Source: Istiophorus platypterus | Taxonomy: Eukaryota > Chordata > Actinopteri > Istiophoriformes > Istiophoridae | Reading direction: 5' to 3' | NCBI GenBank assembly: GCA_016859345.1 | Contig: CM029114.1 | Span: 11,926,501-11,990,500 of the forward strand | DNA length: 64,000 bases | Part shown: positions 10,779 through 23,700 of the stretch, one piece after another | How positions within the stretch are numbered: the first letter of the stretch is position 1 | Layout of the letters: every line of letters begins with the position of its first letter | Translations under genes and position numbers: made by a program | The notes under the pieces: model-generated | Database searches by the model: none | Told to the model about the DNA's origin: nothing | Seen by the model: only the letters and a program-made list of their open reading frames with translations

Positions 10779-13374
10779 TTTATGTGTGAGTGTGAGTGTG
10801 TGTGTGTAAGTGTGTGAGTGTGTGTGCATTCATAGCTGCTGGTGATGGTTGTGGGGGTGTTTTGGGCGGAGGGACATGGGGGCATCGCTGGGATAGTGAT
10901 GCAGGAGGAAAAGGTCAGGCAATGTAAAGTATTTGTTGTGCTGATGCAGGGAGAGGACAGCTGCTCGGAGAGATCAGATGCTGCTGCAGCTCCAGCTTGG
11001 AAACGAGTCTGCAGGGCTGAGATGGGGTCAACTTTTTATAGCCCCCTCCCCCTCTGCTTTTTCCTAAACGGGGAGAAGGAGGTGGAGAGCTCTGTCGACC
11101 TCCAGCACTCTAACGTAAACAAATCGAGTAGTGTGTCCCCAGCAATGATCTGGCTGAATCTGCTCAGCTAGTTCACTAGCAGGAACTGCAAACTGAAAAG
11201 TCACTGTACTACAATGGCTTTTGACAATGGCCTCTAACACAAACTGGACAAAAAACTGACTGAGGCAAAGTATTTTGGCTAGTAACCACAAGGTTGGACA
11301 ACCTTTCCTGAGGTTAGAATCCCCAGGAAAGCTAAAGGTTGCAATGGGCTCCCTAATGATAGGACTGATAGTAACAAATTAACACAGAGACGGGGATGAC
11401 TCTTGATGGGTAATTTATTGAAAACTAGTTATAAATCAGATCAAACAATAGAACATTAGCAAACCCTGGCATTTGGCACCAATATTTCTTGGGTCCCTCT
11501 ACCTATTAGCTGGGTCAAGTGCAAACCCATTTAAAAAATCAAAGCACAGATAGCTTCAAGAAATTTTTCTGCCTACAGGGCATGACTGTAGTAAAGAAGT
11601 AAAACTGATCAATATTAGTTTTTAAAATTCTTCATCAATTCTTGAACATAGTCACCTTTAGAGGACACCAACCAGGAGACTCACATGTTCCTTACCCACA
11701 CTGAACAAAATGTATCAAGAGTGAGATACTGAGTGTTCTCTGTGTTTCATCGGTCAAAGACTCTAATACCCTTTTTGCACCAAAATTAGCACGTTTTTCA
11801 AATGCATGTAAACCTGCTAAAAAAGGCAATTGACTCCCTTTCTACTTCCAATAGGCAAGTTTGCCTTTTAGGTTTTTTTTTTCTGGTGTGTCACATGAGG
11901 GGTTAGCATCTTTTAGGTAAGGCTCTTCTGAATCAACACATGCAGTGTTATAAATGAAGAACAAAACTGGCATTTCACATTGTTCCTATAGACTGTAAAT
12001 AAATAAATAAATAAATAGATATTTGTGACTATTTATGTGCAAATTTCAAGACTTTGACACACGTTATAGCATCACACCAGAAAAGGGGAAAAAAACTGCA
12101 GATTGCAGATTGCAGATCATAGCTAGATCCAATAAATTTTTGGCTACTGCAGACACCAATACCTATCCATTTGATCTGGGAATGAATACTGACTGTACCC
12201 TTTGCCCCTGAAGACAAAATCCAGATGTTAGTGGGTGTTAGAGGTTTTTTTTCTCCACTGTGAAAGGGGATGTATTGTCTCCAGGTGTGTGCCTGCCAAT
12301 GAGAGACGCAGAAGGTGGACAGTCCAAGGAGCGGGAAAACTGAGATGGTGGCGTTATTAGGCCAAAAGCCTACCTATCATGTTCACATTGCATCCATCTA
12401 ACTTGAACACTTGTTTCATTTCTTCTTTAGACATCTCCCCTGAAGAATCTGTCTTCATTCACCACAAGTGCAGATTTCAACTTATCACTCCACCCTGTGA
12501 TCTACTCCCCAGGACAACTTCCAACAACAACAATTTCTAGCCCAACTCCGTTGTGTTGTTTATTCTTGCAGCAGACATTACTGTATTCTCTATGCATTGC
12601 AGCACTTTGTAGGGTAAATGCATTCAGCCACATCCTCTGGTTGATGCTTTGCCACGTTGCTATATGAATCAGCTTTAAAATACTTTCCATTCAGCTGCTG
12701 TCTAGAACATTTATCTCTGTCGAAATTCTGTTTGGCCCTGCAACATGTCTATTCAAAAGGAAACAAGGGACGTCTTCAATTATAATCCAGTGTTACTCAT
12801 CATCAGCCAAACCACTGCTTTATTATTAGGAATTTAATGTTAGCATGTCTTTAAAGCAAGTCTATGTAACTTTTGAAAGGAAAAAACACTTTTTTCTCTT
12901 ACCAGTCAAAGGTGAACTCGTAAGCAATTACATGCATACTTGCTAAAATTAGTACATTTAGAGGACTTTCTGCCACAACCTCTCTTGGGTTAGTAGTACA
13001 TAAGTAGCTAAACTTAGCAAACTTGATAGATATTATTGTGTAACTTACAAGTCAATTTGCTGAAATTATGACTCTGGTTTAGTTACAACTAAACTACACT
13101 TTATGATGTCACAGATAAACACCACAGTAGTTTTATCGCAAAGGTAAAACAAGGAGTAATACCCCATGTTTGCTGTCTCCTGAGTGTGGTCCCATTGCAT
13201 TATTATGTGCATGGATGTATAAAGAGAGATATATACATCCCATTGAGTTGGTCTTGCTGCTGGTTTTGCCCAGTGGCCAAAGATGGTACTGCAAAAGAAA
13301 TCCCTTGCAGCCCAAAAAGCGTTTTCACCATAGACAATCATCCTTAAAGTGACATCTGTAAAGTTCATCCTTCA
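10014..13374. other. Intergenic DNA between c4orf54 and the LINE relic
   Basis: AT-rich sequence without a supportable gene. It holds the GT microsatellite at 10703-10827 and a small threefold GCAGATT heptamer repeat near 12098-12116. Short frames here show no recognisable domain. Confidence 0.6.
10703..10827. repeat. Interrupted (GT)n microsatellite
   Basis: About 125 bases of GT dinucleotides with TTTG, GTGAG and TAAG interruptions. The longest pure run is near 10739-10774. Potential Z-DNA sequence; no gene overlaps it. Confidence 0.95.
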
Positions 13375-14935
13375 ACCTGGAGAAACCTGGGGACATGACT
13401 CAGATCGGGCTATGTTCAAAGACTCCATTGCAGAAGCTACAGAAGGACATCTGTGCATATCATGGTGGCAACCAGACAACCCACTGCTGGGCACCAGTGG
13501 TAAGGCATATAGGCATTAGAACATCAGAAGGATGGCAGCTTCTGTAGTAACAGACACAAAAACTATGGAAGTATTTGGGGTATGGGAGGAATTTGTGGAA
13601 ACCTTGGAACCTTAGCCCATATTTTTTTCAGCATGAAAAATTCAAACCTGTAGTGCAGATTTTGTTTGATGATGGAAGGTACTATTTGAGAAACTCCTGA
13701 ACCTGACTGACATGTCGTCCATAAAGGGGGCAGAGCTGGAAGGCACAGGGGAAGCCCTCACCATATAACTAGCAGAGGTTACTGAGATAGTCAAAAAAGC
13801 TCCACAGCAGCAAGGTGCTTGGGGCGGATGAGATATGTCCTGAGATGTGTGTTATGGGGCTGGCTCTTTATTGGGATATGGAGATCAGTGTCAGTGCCTG
13901 TGGACTTGCAGACCAGGATGGTGGTTCCCATTTTTTAACACGGGAGTGGAGGGTGTGCTCCAATTATTGGGCTATCAAACTGTTCAAAACTCCCTTGGAT
14001 AGCTTATTCCAGGGTGCTGGAAAGGAGACTCCGACCAATTGCCAACGCTTATATCCAGCAGAAGCAGTGCAGATTCCATCCTAGCCACAGAACAGTAGGA
14101 CAGCTGTTTTTGTTTTTTTTTTTTTACAGGGATCCCGGAGGGGTCATGGGAGTTTGCTAATCCAGTCTACATATGTTTTTGCAGACTTTTATAGAGCTTG
14201 TGACTGTGTCTCTTGGGGTATCTTGTGTTGGGTTCTGTGGGAGTATGGGGCACCATGGCCCTTTATATGAGCCATATGGTCCTTTTATACCAGGGGTGGG
14301 AGCTGTGTCCACGTTCTCGGCAGTAAGGCAAGTGTGTTCTCAGTAGGCACTGGGGTGTGCAAAAGATGTGTTCTCTGACAAAATCTGTTTGTGATGATCA
14401 TGGACAGAATGTCTAGGCAAAGCAGAGGTTTGGGATTTGAGAGGGATGCTGCACCAGACTGTTGTAGTGAAGAAGAAGCTGAGCTCAATTTACCAGTCGA
14501 TCTGTATTCCAACTCTCCCCTATAGTAATTAGCTTTAGGTACTGAATGAAAGAATGAGATTGCAGATGCAAGCAGCTGAAATGAGCCTCCACTGCAAGGT
14601 GGCCGGGAACACCCTTACAGAGGTTGAGGAGCTCAGACATGTGGAAAGAGTTCAGAAGGAGCTCAGAATTACTGCCCTTTTTGTGTTGAAAGGAGTTATC
14701 CAAGTGGGGTGTGGGCATCTGATTTGGATGCCTCCTGGTTGCCTACCTGTAGAGATAGTCCAACACATCGAAGTGGGAAGAAACCACAGTCTATGCCAGA
14801 ATAAGATGGAGGGATTACATATCCCTTCTGACCAGGGAATTCCTTGAGATCCTCCAGGAAAAGATGGAGAACATAGCTATAGAGAAAGGCATTTGGTTTG
14901 CCTTGCTTAGCCTGGAAAATGGATGGATGATGGAC
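13375..14935 (+). mobile_element. Decayed non-LTR retrotransposon (LINE), 3' part of the reverse-transcriptase ORF
   Basis: The DNA follows, with many indels and stops, a LINE common in fish genomes: a stretch before the RT domain, RT-like segments near 13900-14420, and a C-terminal part. In one frame at 14554-14847 there are pieces such as MQAAEMSLHCKVAG and CGHLIWMPPGCLPVE. These correspond to the conserved 'IQAAEMSFLRRVAG' and 'GHLIRMPPGRLPGE' phrases of that family. It ends in ATGGATGGATGATGG near 14935, like the GATG-type tails of these elements. It is plus-oriented, 5' truncated and clearly dead. I believe it is Rex3/RTE-like or a related clade; the clade name is uncertain. Confidence 0.8.
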
Positions 14936-16951
14936 AGCTGTAAAACAACTAAAAGAACACCATGGACTCCAAACAAGGTCAATTTTGAATTACTGTATTA
15001 TTAATTTTTGATATTCCTTAAAAATTTAGATAAGGTAAAGTCTATAGGGTGGGGCCAGAGAAATATACAATAATGTGTATGGGCAATGGGCTGCGTAGCT
15101 CAGCCGCAAACCAGAAAGACAGACCTTTGTGGCCTATGCACTAGATAAGGACCTTTTGTTGATTGAATTGGCAGCATCTAGGTGTCCAGAATCCAGTTCT
15201 CATAATAAATACATGGTCTTGGTATTCAAAGGTGATCTCAGTGGTTTCTTTAGTGACTGAAGACTGTCTCGTAAATGAAGGGAAATTCAATGTGGCATTA
15301 TCCTGTGATTAGTCCTTGGGAGTCCGTGGCTGCTGTTCACCAGAAGTTACATAGTCTTACTTTAATACACACATAGGATAATTAACAACAATAAATACAA
15401 CCCGTAATGTGTATTTACACAGTTTTCTAAGGACAGGGACCATATGTCTGCACTGAATAAAAAAAACAAGTGGTAATGATGAATCACTACATCTTTCCTT
15501 TTAAGTACCTTCAGTCATCAGAAGAATTAAATTACTGTATTTCAAAGTAATATAGTTTAGAGGTGTTCCAAGTAAATCTTAGTCAAATTATAAACATCTG
15601 ACATTGATGTATATCATATATTAGAACCCTCCACTATTTTTCAACACTCAACATTTCCATGTATTTTAGGAGTTGGTGGCTCATGTTCTACTTAAAGTAT
15701 ATGTACTGTCTGTGTCATGGCTCACAAAATGCAGCTAATGCCTGCACAACTGATGTGCTGTATGAAGTGGTGTATGTTAGATTTTAAAAGCACACTCCTA
15801 GTATGCTTCAGTGTGAAGGAAACAGAAAAACACTGAGTGTGTTACTCAGATGAGGCAGGGCTGGGACTCTGGTTTAACAGTGTACTTAAGTCACTAAGTA
15901 CTGTTGGGCCTAATGAGTGAGAGCCAGCTTAGATGTTTAGGGGATAACTTCCTCTACTGGTGTTGGTTTATTTTACACTTTTGTGTAATGAGATGGGAGT
16001 TAGTGCGCGTGTGTCTGAATGTGTTTGCGTTTGTGGCTGGGAGTTATGCGTGGCATTTCAACATTCTGTGAGCGTACAACAGGGAGTCATGTTACTTCGC
16101 TGTAGACAGGAGTGCACAGACTGTACATGTGTTGGGTGTATCTTTACACTTTACACGCAGCCGTGCCATTTTCTCTTGTTCAAACCCCTTGACCTCTCTA
16201 GCTTTATTGTTTATAAAGCAAGGTTTTCATAAAAATCATACATTACCTGATGACATCCAGCCTAGAATTAAGGATTTTTAAAATTAGTCTTTTATTTAAA
16301 ATGAAGAACTGAGGGGTTTATGTTTGTTTGTTTTTTGTTTTTTTTTCTGTCCTGTTTCCTTTTGAATATGCATTGGGGCATCATAGGTTATTGTGCTTTA
16401 CTAGACTCAGTTAAACCAGGAACCCATGCAAACTATAAATTGCCATTTTTAGCATGTTTCAAAACTAAACAAATTTTAAAGGTATTTGGAGCTGCTGGTC
16501 AGTCTATGTACCTTAATTCTGTAAAATACACGTTATAATGCCTCTGTGACAACACACTTTTTAACATTGCCCTATGAGTTGATTTCATTATAAGTGGTAT
16601 GAATTCATGCAGTGATTTGGAAGATTTGTCAGTGACTGTGCAGTAGATTGGATATGGTTTGCTCTTTGGAGCAAATTGATGTTGCAATATTTAATGCATT
16701 TTGAGGTGAATTGTTACTTAAATTTGTACATTTAATTCATTACACATTATCATTCTTAAAAATAGTATTTTAATTATTATTTTAAATTAATTTGCCCCTG
16801 AAGCAGTTGAGAACAGTGTGAGCAAAAGTTATTTATTTAAATAAGTTAAGTTCTGTTGCATAGCAATGACGTTTAAGAAATTAAAAAAAAAAAATTATAC
16901 ATTTTGCCAAGTATCCAAAGAAAAAAAATAACCAGGTAAACTTTTCTTAGA

Positions 16952-17200
16952 AATGAACAGGTCCAAATTGAGAGATATAATAGTCTACTTCACGCCATAG
17001 ATGTAACTTTTTTTAGAATGAACAGGTCCAAATTGAGAGATATAATAGTCTACTTCACGCCATAGAACCAGGTAAACTTTTCTTAATGAACAGGTCCAAA
17101 TTGAGAGATATAATAGTCTCTTTTACGCCATAGAATACTTTTTTTTCTAGAAATGAACAGGTCCAAATTGAGAGATATAATAGTCTACTTCACGCCATAG
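16952..17200. repeat. Four-copy minisatellite with 49-bp core and variable T-rich spacers
   Basis: A 49-base core starting AATGAACAGGTCC and ending ACGCCATAG recurs at 16952, 17017, 17085 and 17152 (spacing 65, 68 and 67). The cores are almost identical; copy 3 has CTCTTTT in place of CTACTTC. The spacers differ: GTAACTTTTTTTAG-type, ACCAGGTAAACTTTTCTT-type and ATACTTTTTTTTCTAG-type. The ACCAGGTAAACTTTTCTT phrase also precedes copy 1. No coding potential was found. Confidence 0.93.
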
Positions 17201-18087
17201 AATTTTAAAAGTATGTGGTTGAATAGCAATTTATCCAAAGTTGGAGGGTAATAAACATATTTTAGTAATTTCAGAGGATGTATTTTAGAACATTTACATA
17301 TCCTTTAAAACCCTGTGAAGAATAACATAAATCCCAAATATATTTTAATTTGTCAGCACCAATAAATCAGCTATTCTAATTTTGTCATAAACATATGACT
17401 CACAAAAGCCTTTCTCCTGAAAACCATTAGTTTCTTGTGAGACCTATATCTGTGAATAATAATGTACTTAATGCACTTAAACTGTCACTATTTTGTCATC
17501 AGTACTGACAGCAATTAATGGCTGTAAAACTTGGTGGTAGCTATGTCCACTTATTGTAAAGTTAAACATTTGTAATAGTTACTGTTGAATTTTGCCCAAA
17601 GATGCACTGTTACATAGATAATATCATGTGTTTTAAAACATTCTTCAGATGTCCTGCAACAAACCTGCTGACTTTGAGGTTAAATATTGGAAACTGAATG
17701 TATTAACGCTTGCTTTTCTGTAAAGTAAGAGGGTTAACTGAAGGTGAGATGGTTTGAGATAAGTGCATACAGTGTGAGAATGTTCAAAGCACATATTTTA
17801 ACGAGATGCCTTAATGGCTGTACAGTCATAAATCGGCATTTATATGTTTTATGCCTGATGTCAACTGTGTTCCATGGCTGCCCCTGAAAAAGACAGAGGT
17901 CAGGATGACAGCAGAGAGATACCTTGAAAGGAGAAGTAAGTGCTGTGTTTGCACTTACAAGCATGAAAGTTATGAATATGATGAATGAGTGTAATGTAGA
18001 CTGACAAGTCTACTTATGTTTGCAATAAATTCGAAATGCAAGCTACTGAACATTTTTGTGTCCATGAATTAAAATCACTTTAAGGTT

Positions 18088-18113
18088 TTATATATATATA
18101 TATATATATATAT
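18088..18113. repeat. (TA)n microsatellite
   Basis: About 13 TA units in intergenic DNA. Confidence 0.95.
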
Positions 18114-19613
18114 TCATTAGAAAGCGTTACCAAAAATAGAGATTGAATTTATCAAATTCTTTACTTTATAACACTTTAAAACATTATATTGCAGTGTACA
18201 TTAGTAAAGATAAAATTCACCAATATTCTTAAAGTGACAAACAATCTAGTGTTCAATCTTTCACATGTTCTTCCCTCACTTCTCATGAAACGGTGGATAT
18301 TCCTCCCCAACATTTTTTGAAATCCGACTGTTTCTGAACATCAGCACATATTTTTCTTCTGTGATATTCTGTGTTGACCATATTTCCATCTAATTTCCTT
18401 CCATCTATCTGACCTAATTTGTCTCTCTGCAGTTTGAGACGTGGCTGATGAAGTTTCAGCGCTGAAAACACAGAAAAGTAAATGACACGGGTCGAAGGCA
18501 ATTGAAACAGATTTATGCCAACAGAAGTACACATTTGGCATCTGCCAGCATGCAAGGTTAGCTTTCTGGTGACACTGAAACATCACCCGGCCCAAGGCTT
18601 AAGTTTAACCTGACAGTTTGCTGCTGTGTTTATCTGGTTGCCGTGGATGCAGCGAGACTGGCAGACACTGGTTTGCCCCCAGCTGCTCTCGGCGGTTTCT
18701 AAAGAATCTACATTAAGGCCCAGTTGTTGTGTTTGGATGCCAGTAGCGGCTCTGATGTCACAGCTGTGACACAAGAAGAGTCAAGATTTATTGCCTCACC
18801 TGGATCAACAAGTGTGTCTTGCATTTAGGCCATTAAGGTACATTCTGTCTCCTACCATAAAAACCAATGAGGGCCAGGCGTTAACTCAAAACAGTGAAGC
18901 TAAGAATATGCTAATGTGGACATAAAAAAAAGATCGCCTCTCAAAATCTGCTGTGATCCTTACAAGTTCAAATCCATCTTGAAATACCTGATTCCAGGCA
19001 GTTCATTCTGCACTTGAAACCACCAGAGAGCATGAACTTCTACACAGGGGTCGCTGGTTTTCTATCAGCCCGACTGAGAGTCTACAGCCATGCGAGCAGC
19101 TAGGTGAGGCCGTCAGTGTTTTTAGTTAAATATGTAAGAATGCTAACATGTCCATGCCCATGTTTAACAGGTATAATACCGTATTTACCATAATAACAAT
19201 AATAATCTTAGCTAAGCCTGTTGGCATACTAACATTGTTAATTAGCACTAACTAATGTGAAGGGTTAGGTTTTGTAGCTTTTTGGTCATAAGTTAAAGTT
19301 TTGGACTAATTAAAAGCAGCGGTGTTAGAAGAAAGGTCAGAAGAAACATCTAAGTCAATAGAATTCATCCTCCGGCAACCATAAACTTTTCTAAAAAAAA
19401 ATTCATCTAACAGTCACTGAGATATTTCATTTTGGCACAAAAAAACACAATCTATTTACATTAGCATCCGTTGAGCTTAGCACCTAGTGGGGCAGCTCCA
19501 TTGTTTCTCATGTCACATATAGATATAAAAACATCCAGCTTGGTCCTGCGTTTCTGCTTATATCAGCCATATTGCAGTATGCATGTATCTGATATGCAGC
19601 AGAGGCTTTCTAA

Positions 19614-19616
<3 letters not shown>

Positions 19617-19662
<46 letters not shown>
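19617..19662. repeat. (TA)n microsatellite with TACATA start
   Basis: About 22 TA units, preceded by ATACATATATACAT. It generates a spurious Tyr-Ile frame on the plus strand. Confidence 0.95.
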
Positions 19663-19665
<3 letters not shown>

Positions 19666-19869
19666 CATGCTCTAACCAGTACTCTTCATAGCAAATAAAC
19701 TGACTTTGACATGTATAATGGGCGGAGTGCATCTTTAAAGGCAAAAGGAACAAAATTTGCCCCAAACAGGGTCTCCTGAGAGGGTTGATCCAGCCCTGTT
19801 GATGAATAATTCTTTTACTGAATCTAAATCAATGAGCCAAGTCAAAAAGCAAAGTGTTTCCAGCGCACG

Positions 19870-19875
19870 TTTATT
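19870..19875 (-). terminator. Candidate polyadenylation signal for mttp
   Basis: The plus strand reads TTTATT, i.e. AATAAA on the mttp strand, about 845 bases after the mttp stop. A weaker ATTAAA lies at 20238-20243. Which one is used cannot be told from sequence. Confidence 0.3.
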
Positions 19876-20547
19876 GTTGGCCAATTATAAATCCAACAAA
19901 CTGATCCCTGAATATGAAAACAAAAGTTCAGAGTAGCTCAAAAGTTTTTGCTAACCTACCCAAATATTTTTGCAATTACAGCCATGTATAAAAAAATATG
20001 TTCAAGTGTTGATCGATTCACTTTATACTGATTTTCTTCTCTAATCTTACAAGTAAAATGTAAAGACAATGCACACACATCACCTCTGTAGGAGCAATTA
20101 ACATATCACCACTGTGACCTGCGGCAGAAAATGGATGGAAGGATGGATATCATTACTCCCGTATAAGAATTATTTCAAGTGCGTGAACAGCAATACAGTG
20201 ACATAAAACAATCAACTGCTCCCTGATAGTAAACACATTTAATTAAAAAAAACAAAGGAATGTTGACTGAAAGGAGCGTTTCTGTTCCTGGGAAAGTTAA
20301 TCCACTGTTTCAAGTCTGATATTTACATGTATGTCTTTACTATGACTCTGTCGGGGAAAATTACAGTGGTACTATTCATGCTGAGCCATACGCATCAAAT
20401 AAAACGTACACTTTGTATGTGCCCTTCATAAATACATTTTCAAAGAAATCCATACAAAGACAATGCAAGAATTGCTGATTTCCAACAAAATATCAAATTA
20501 AAATTATTTAAATACTCACAGGAATGTAAACATTGCATGTGTTGTTC

Positions 20548-20573
20548 AAAAAAAAAAAAAAAAAAAAAAAAAA
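20548..20573. repeat. A26 homopolymer run
   Basis: Twenty-six consecutive A residues on the plus strand, T on the mttp strand, within the probable mttp 3' UTR. Confidence 0.95.
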
Positions 20574-20716
20574 CATTCACCAGTTTTCTCTCTTACAGTC
20601 ATTCACTGCTTGAGGCTGAGGTGTGATAGTTGTCCCTGAATGCAATGAACCCTTTTTGAGTTACAATAACCTGCCCATAAGAATGAAGACCTGCTCCTGG
20701 ATAGTTCATGGTATCT

Positions 20717-23700
20717 CTACCAGCTGGCATCAAAAACCCTCTTACACATGTTTGAGTTCTCCTGGTTAAGAGGGAATTCAGAGCCGGGGACGAGCTTCCT
20801 CTTGCTCTTGCGCGACACAACGTTCTTCCCTGAAGACACGCTCTCATATTTGGTCAGGTATTCACTGAAAGCACAACATTAAGAGTAGAGAGTTTTGTTT
20901 TTAGTTGGTCACAATAATACAAATCTAATGATCAATGAATCTTTTCTTTACTGGGAGGGTCTATCGGTACCTGAAGGGGAAGGTAGTTTTGTCCATTTGT
21001 ATGCACACCAAGAAGGGATATTCAGAGAACTGGACCGTGGTGATGAAATCCAGCGATGCCTCTGTTTCAAAACTGACTTCCACACCCGCTCTCATGAAGT
21101 CCATGTCCACAGTTACATTACCAGTGAACACAAGTGCTCCTCTGAAAACAAAAGCAAGTGAAAACCAGGTTAAAAATGTGTTCAACAGACAAACCTGAAT
21201 AAGTCGGGCCAGTCTCACAAAGATATAGTTTGATGATGGCTTTGATCTGACAAATAGACTTTGAAGAGACATCTGAATTCATCAATTGTGGGTTTTGGAC
21301 ATTTAATGTATGAAATATATGTCTACATGTTAATTAAATAAATCTGAAGTGCTGTTTTATATGTGAAATACCATGTGCTTTAATTTATATCTAATATATG
21401 TGAAAATCATATGAGAATGTATGAATTTTTCATATTATTAATGGTTTTCCACATATTATAAAATGCGTTTCATGTGATAAATTCACATTTGCTTTGTATG
21501 GCCAAGATGAGACGAAGACGTGGAAAAAAAAACTATTTTTATTATTATTTTAAGTGTGAGTATTTTCTTTATTTGGAAATCAAGTGCAGTATTGTTTCAT
21601 AAACATCAACCACTTACTTAAAGAATAAATTAATATTCTTTTTAAAACCATCATCCATGTAAAAAATAGTATTATTTTCACCAGCAATTATCATTTAACT
21701 AGTAGCACAGTGTGAAACAAAATAACAGTTACCTGCAGTTTAATGTACCTGTACCAGACATGATATATGACTGCAAACAGGCACCTCCCGGACAATCTGT
21801 GATGGCTATTTTCTTTAGTCTTGGTATAACCACTGTGGCCTATAGTCCTTGTTTGTGGCCATGTTTTTGTATCAGTGGCTCAAAAGCACAGTAAAGCTCA
21901 GACACTAACAAGTAGAGTTTAACTACCATGTAACATCTTCTCCTTATGTTTCAAGTCAAAGTCTGTGCCAGCCAGTTGAAAATCCAGCCTCTGTAACTTT
22001 GCCCATGGAGACATGCCTTGGCAGAGATGCCAGTGTAGTTTGTTCTGCTTCTATAGATAGCCTGCCAGTCTATTATCAGAGTGGAAGAGGTACAACTATG
22101 CTGATCCATTCACCTGCCTCTGCCATTCCCCTGCACACACGGGTCGAATAATCCTGAAGTCCATATCCAAGATGTTACCCTTAACAGTGGTCAAGGGCAG
22201 AAAATCCTGGAAACCGATATATAGAGGCTCTTTTTCTGTCTTAAACCAGATCTTTCGTCCTCTGTGTTGCGGTTCCAAAAATGCATTAATTGCACAGCAT
22301 CATTTGTTTTGGCATCTTAACCTAGATTCCCATCAAAAACCCTCTTTCCTTTCCATCTTTTGGAAGTCAGTCTTATTGGAAATTTACATACAGAGCTGTA
22401 CATTACATTTGTCATTAACACAAGTGTAATTATAAGGCACTAGGGCTGGAAATTGATTAAAAGTTTCATACTGTGCCAGTTCAAAGCATGGTACAAAAGT
22501 CTCGGTCCAGACACCAAAGGTTTCTTGCTTGGCCATATGAAATATTTTTTTCCCTCAAAGTGCATTTTGCAATTAGCAAAATAATGCTTTTAAAATCAGA
22601 AAATATCTTACCAAAAACCCAAGTGAGCAAGATGAAGAATCTGCCCAAGTATTTAGCGTCCAGTCTTGGTACTTTGGTTTTTGTTAAAAAAATACTGAGG
22701 TGCATGTGTCCTGTCAAGCACAGGAATGTCAATTCATATTTAAAATCTGTGGCACTGCCGTTTGAACTCTGTTTCATCACCAGATGCTGCAAGCTAACCG
22801 ACACCACCGTGATAATGTGCTCTGTTTTCAGCAGCTTATGTTGTGCATTGACTGTAACGTTTTAAAATAGAAAACCAGACAGAGCTGACGTCATATCGAC
22901 ACAAACCTAGAAATGAGACAGGCGTGAGACACAAGACTGGAGTGTGTCCAACGCTCCAGTGGAACAAATGAATCAGCCGGCACTTATAGCCTTTCTAAAG
23001 TCCACATGATTCTAACATCAACAGGAATCTATTTGCAGTGAGGTGACATGGCTCCAACATCTAAAACAACTTTCCTCTCAGCCACAAAAGTTGTTTTCTA
23101 AGAATTGTCTGTCTGTAACAAGGGCCTTTGCCCTGCAAATGTTTTACATCATACTGTACATACAGTACTTCACAAATGTACTCAGTGATATCATCATGCC
23201 TAAGTTTTTCTTGAATCTGTGACCTGAATATGTGGCACATAACGTAAGGCTGAAGGTTTGCTGGTGCACCTATTCAACTACAGGACAAAATTGCCTGCAA
23301 CCACTTATTTTATTGTTTCTTGACCGTACCTGTTGTTTACACTGGTCTTGGACTCTCTGTACCACAGACTCATCTCCATGCCTCCAGAAATATCAATGGC
23401 TAACCCTCCTTGAAACTCTGCGTTCGCTCTCAGACCGGACTGCAGCTGGATGACCTGCAGGACCAAAGAGGAGAAGAAGAAACACAATGGAAGACTTGAT
23501 TATGTCTTGCTCCAGAGAGATCATTTAGATTCATAGAAAATATTTTTTGGGGATAGAGCAGGTGGCAATCTGCATTTTTACTTTTATCAAATCCCATGAA
23601 AAGACCAAAACCAATGAACTGATCCTACTGACAAGTGTTTCCCATGTTGTCATATCCTTATATAACTTATCTCTCTGTGCCACAGAGCTCCACTGCTTTC

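Larger units (their letters stand above)
14936..20716. other. Intergenic DNA between the LINE relic and mttp
   Basis: AT-rich, no gene supported. It contains the four-copy minisatellite (16952-17200), TA microsatellites (18088-18113, 19617-19662), a poly-A run (20548-20573) and a LINE-tail-like phrase near 20121-20150 (CGGCAGAAAATGGATGG). Overlapping minus-strand frames at 18283-18595 have no recognised homology. The right-hand part probably includes the mttp 3' UTR. Confidence 0.55.

Noticed and set aside
18283..18595. Two overlapping minus-strand frames of 84-90 residues
   Set aside because: No homology recognised, no partner exons found, and competing frames over the same DNA.
22473..22865. 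Overlapping 130- and 108-residue frames inside an mttp intron
   Set aside because: Open on both strands over the same AT-rich DNA, with no recognised domain. The mttp frame is complete without them.
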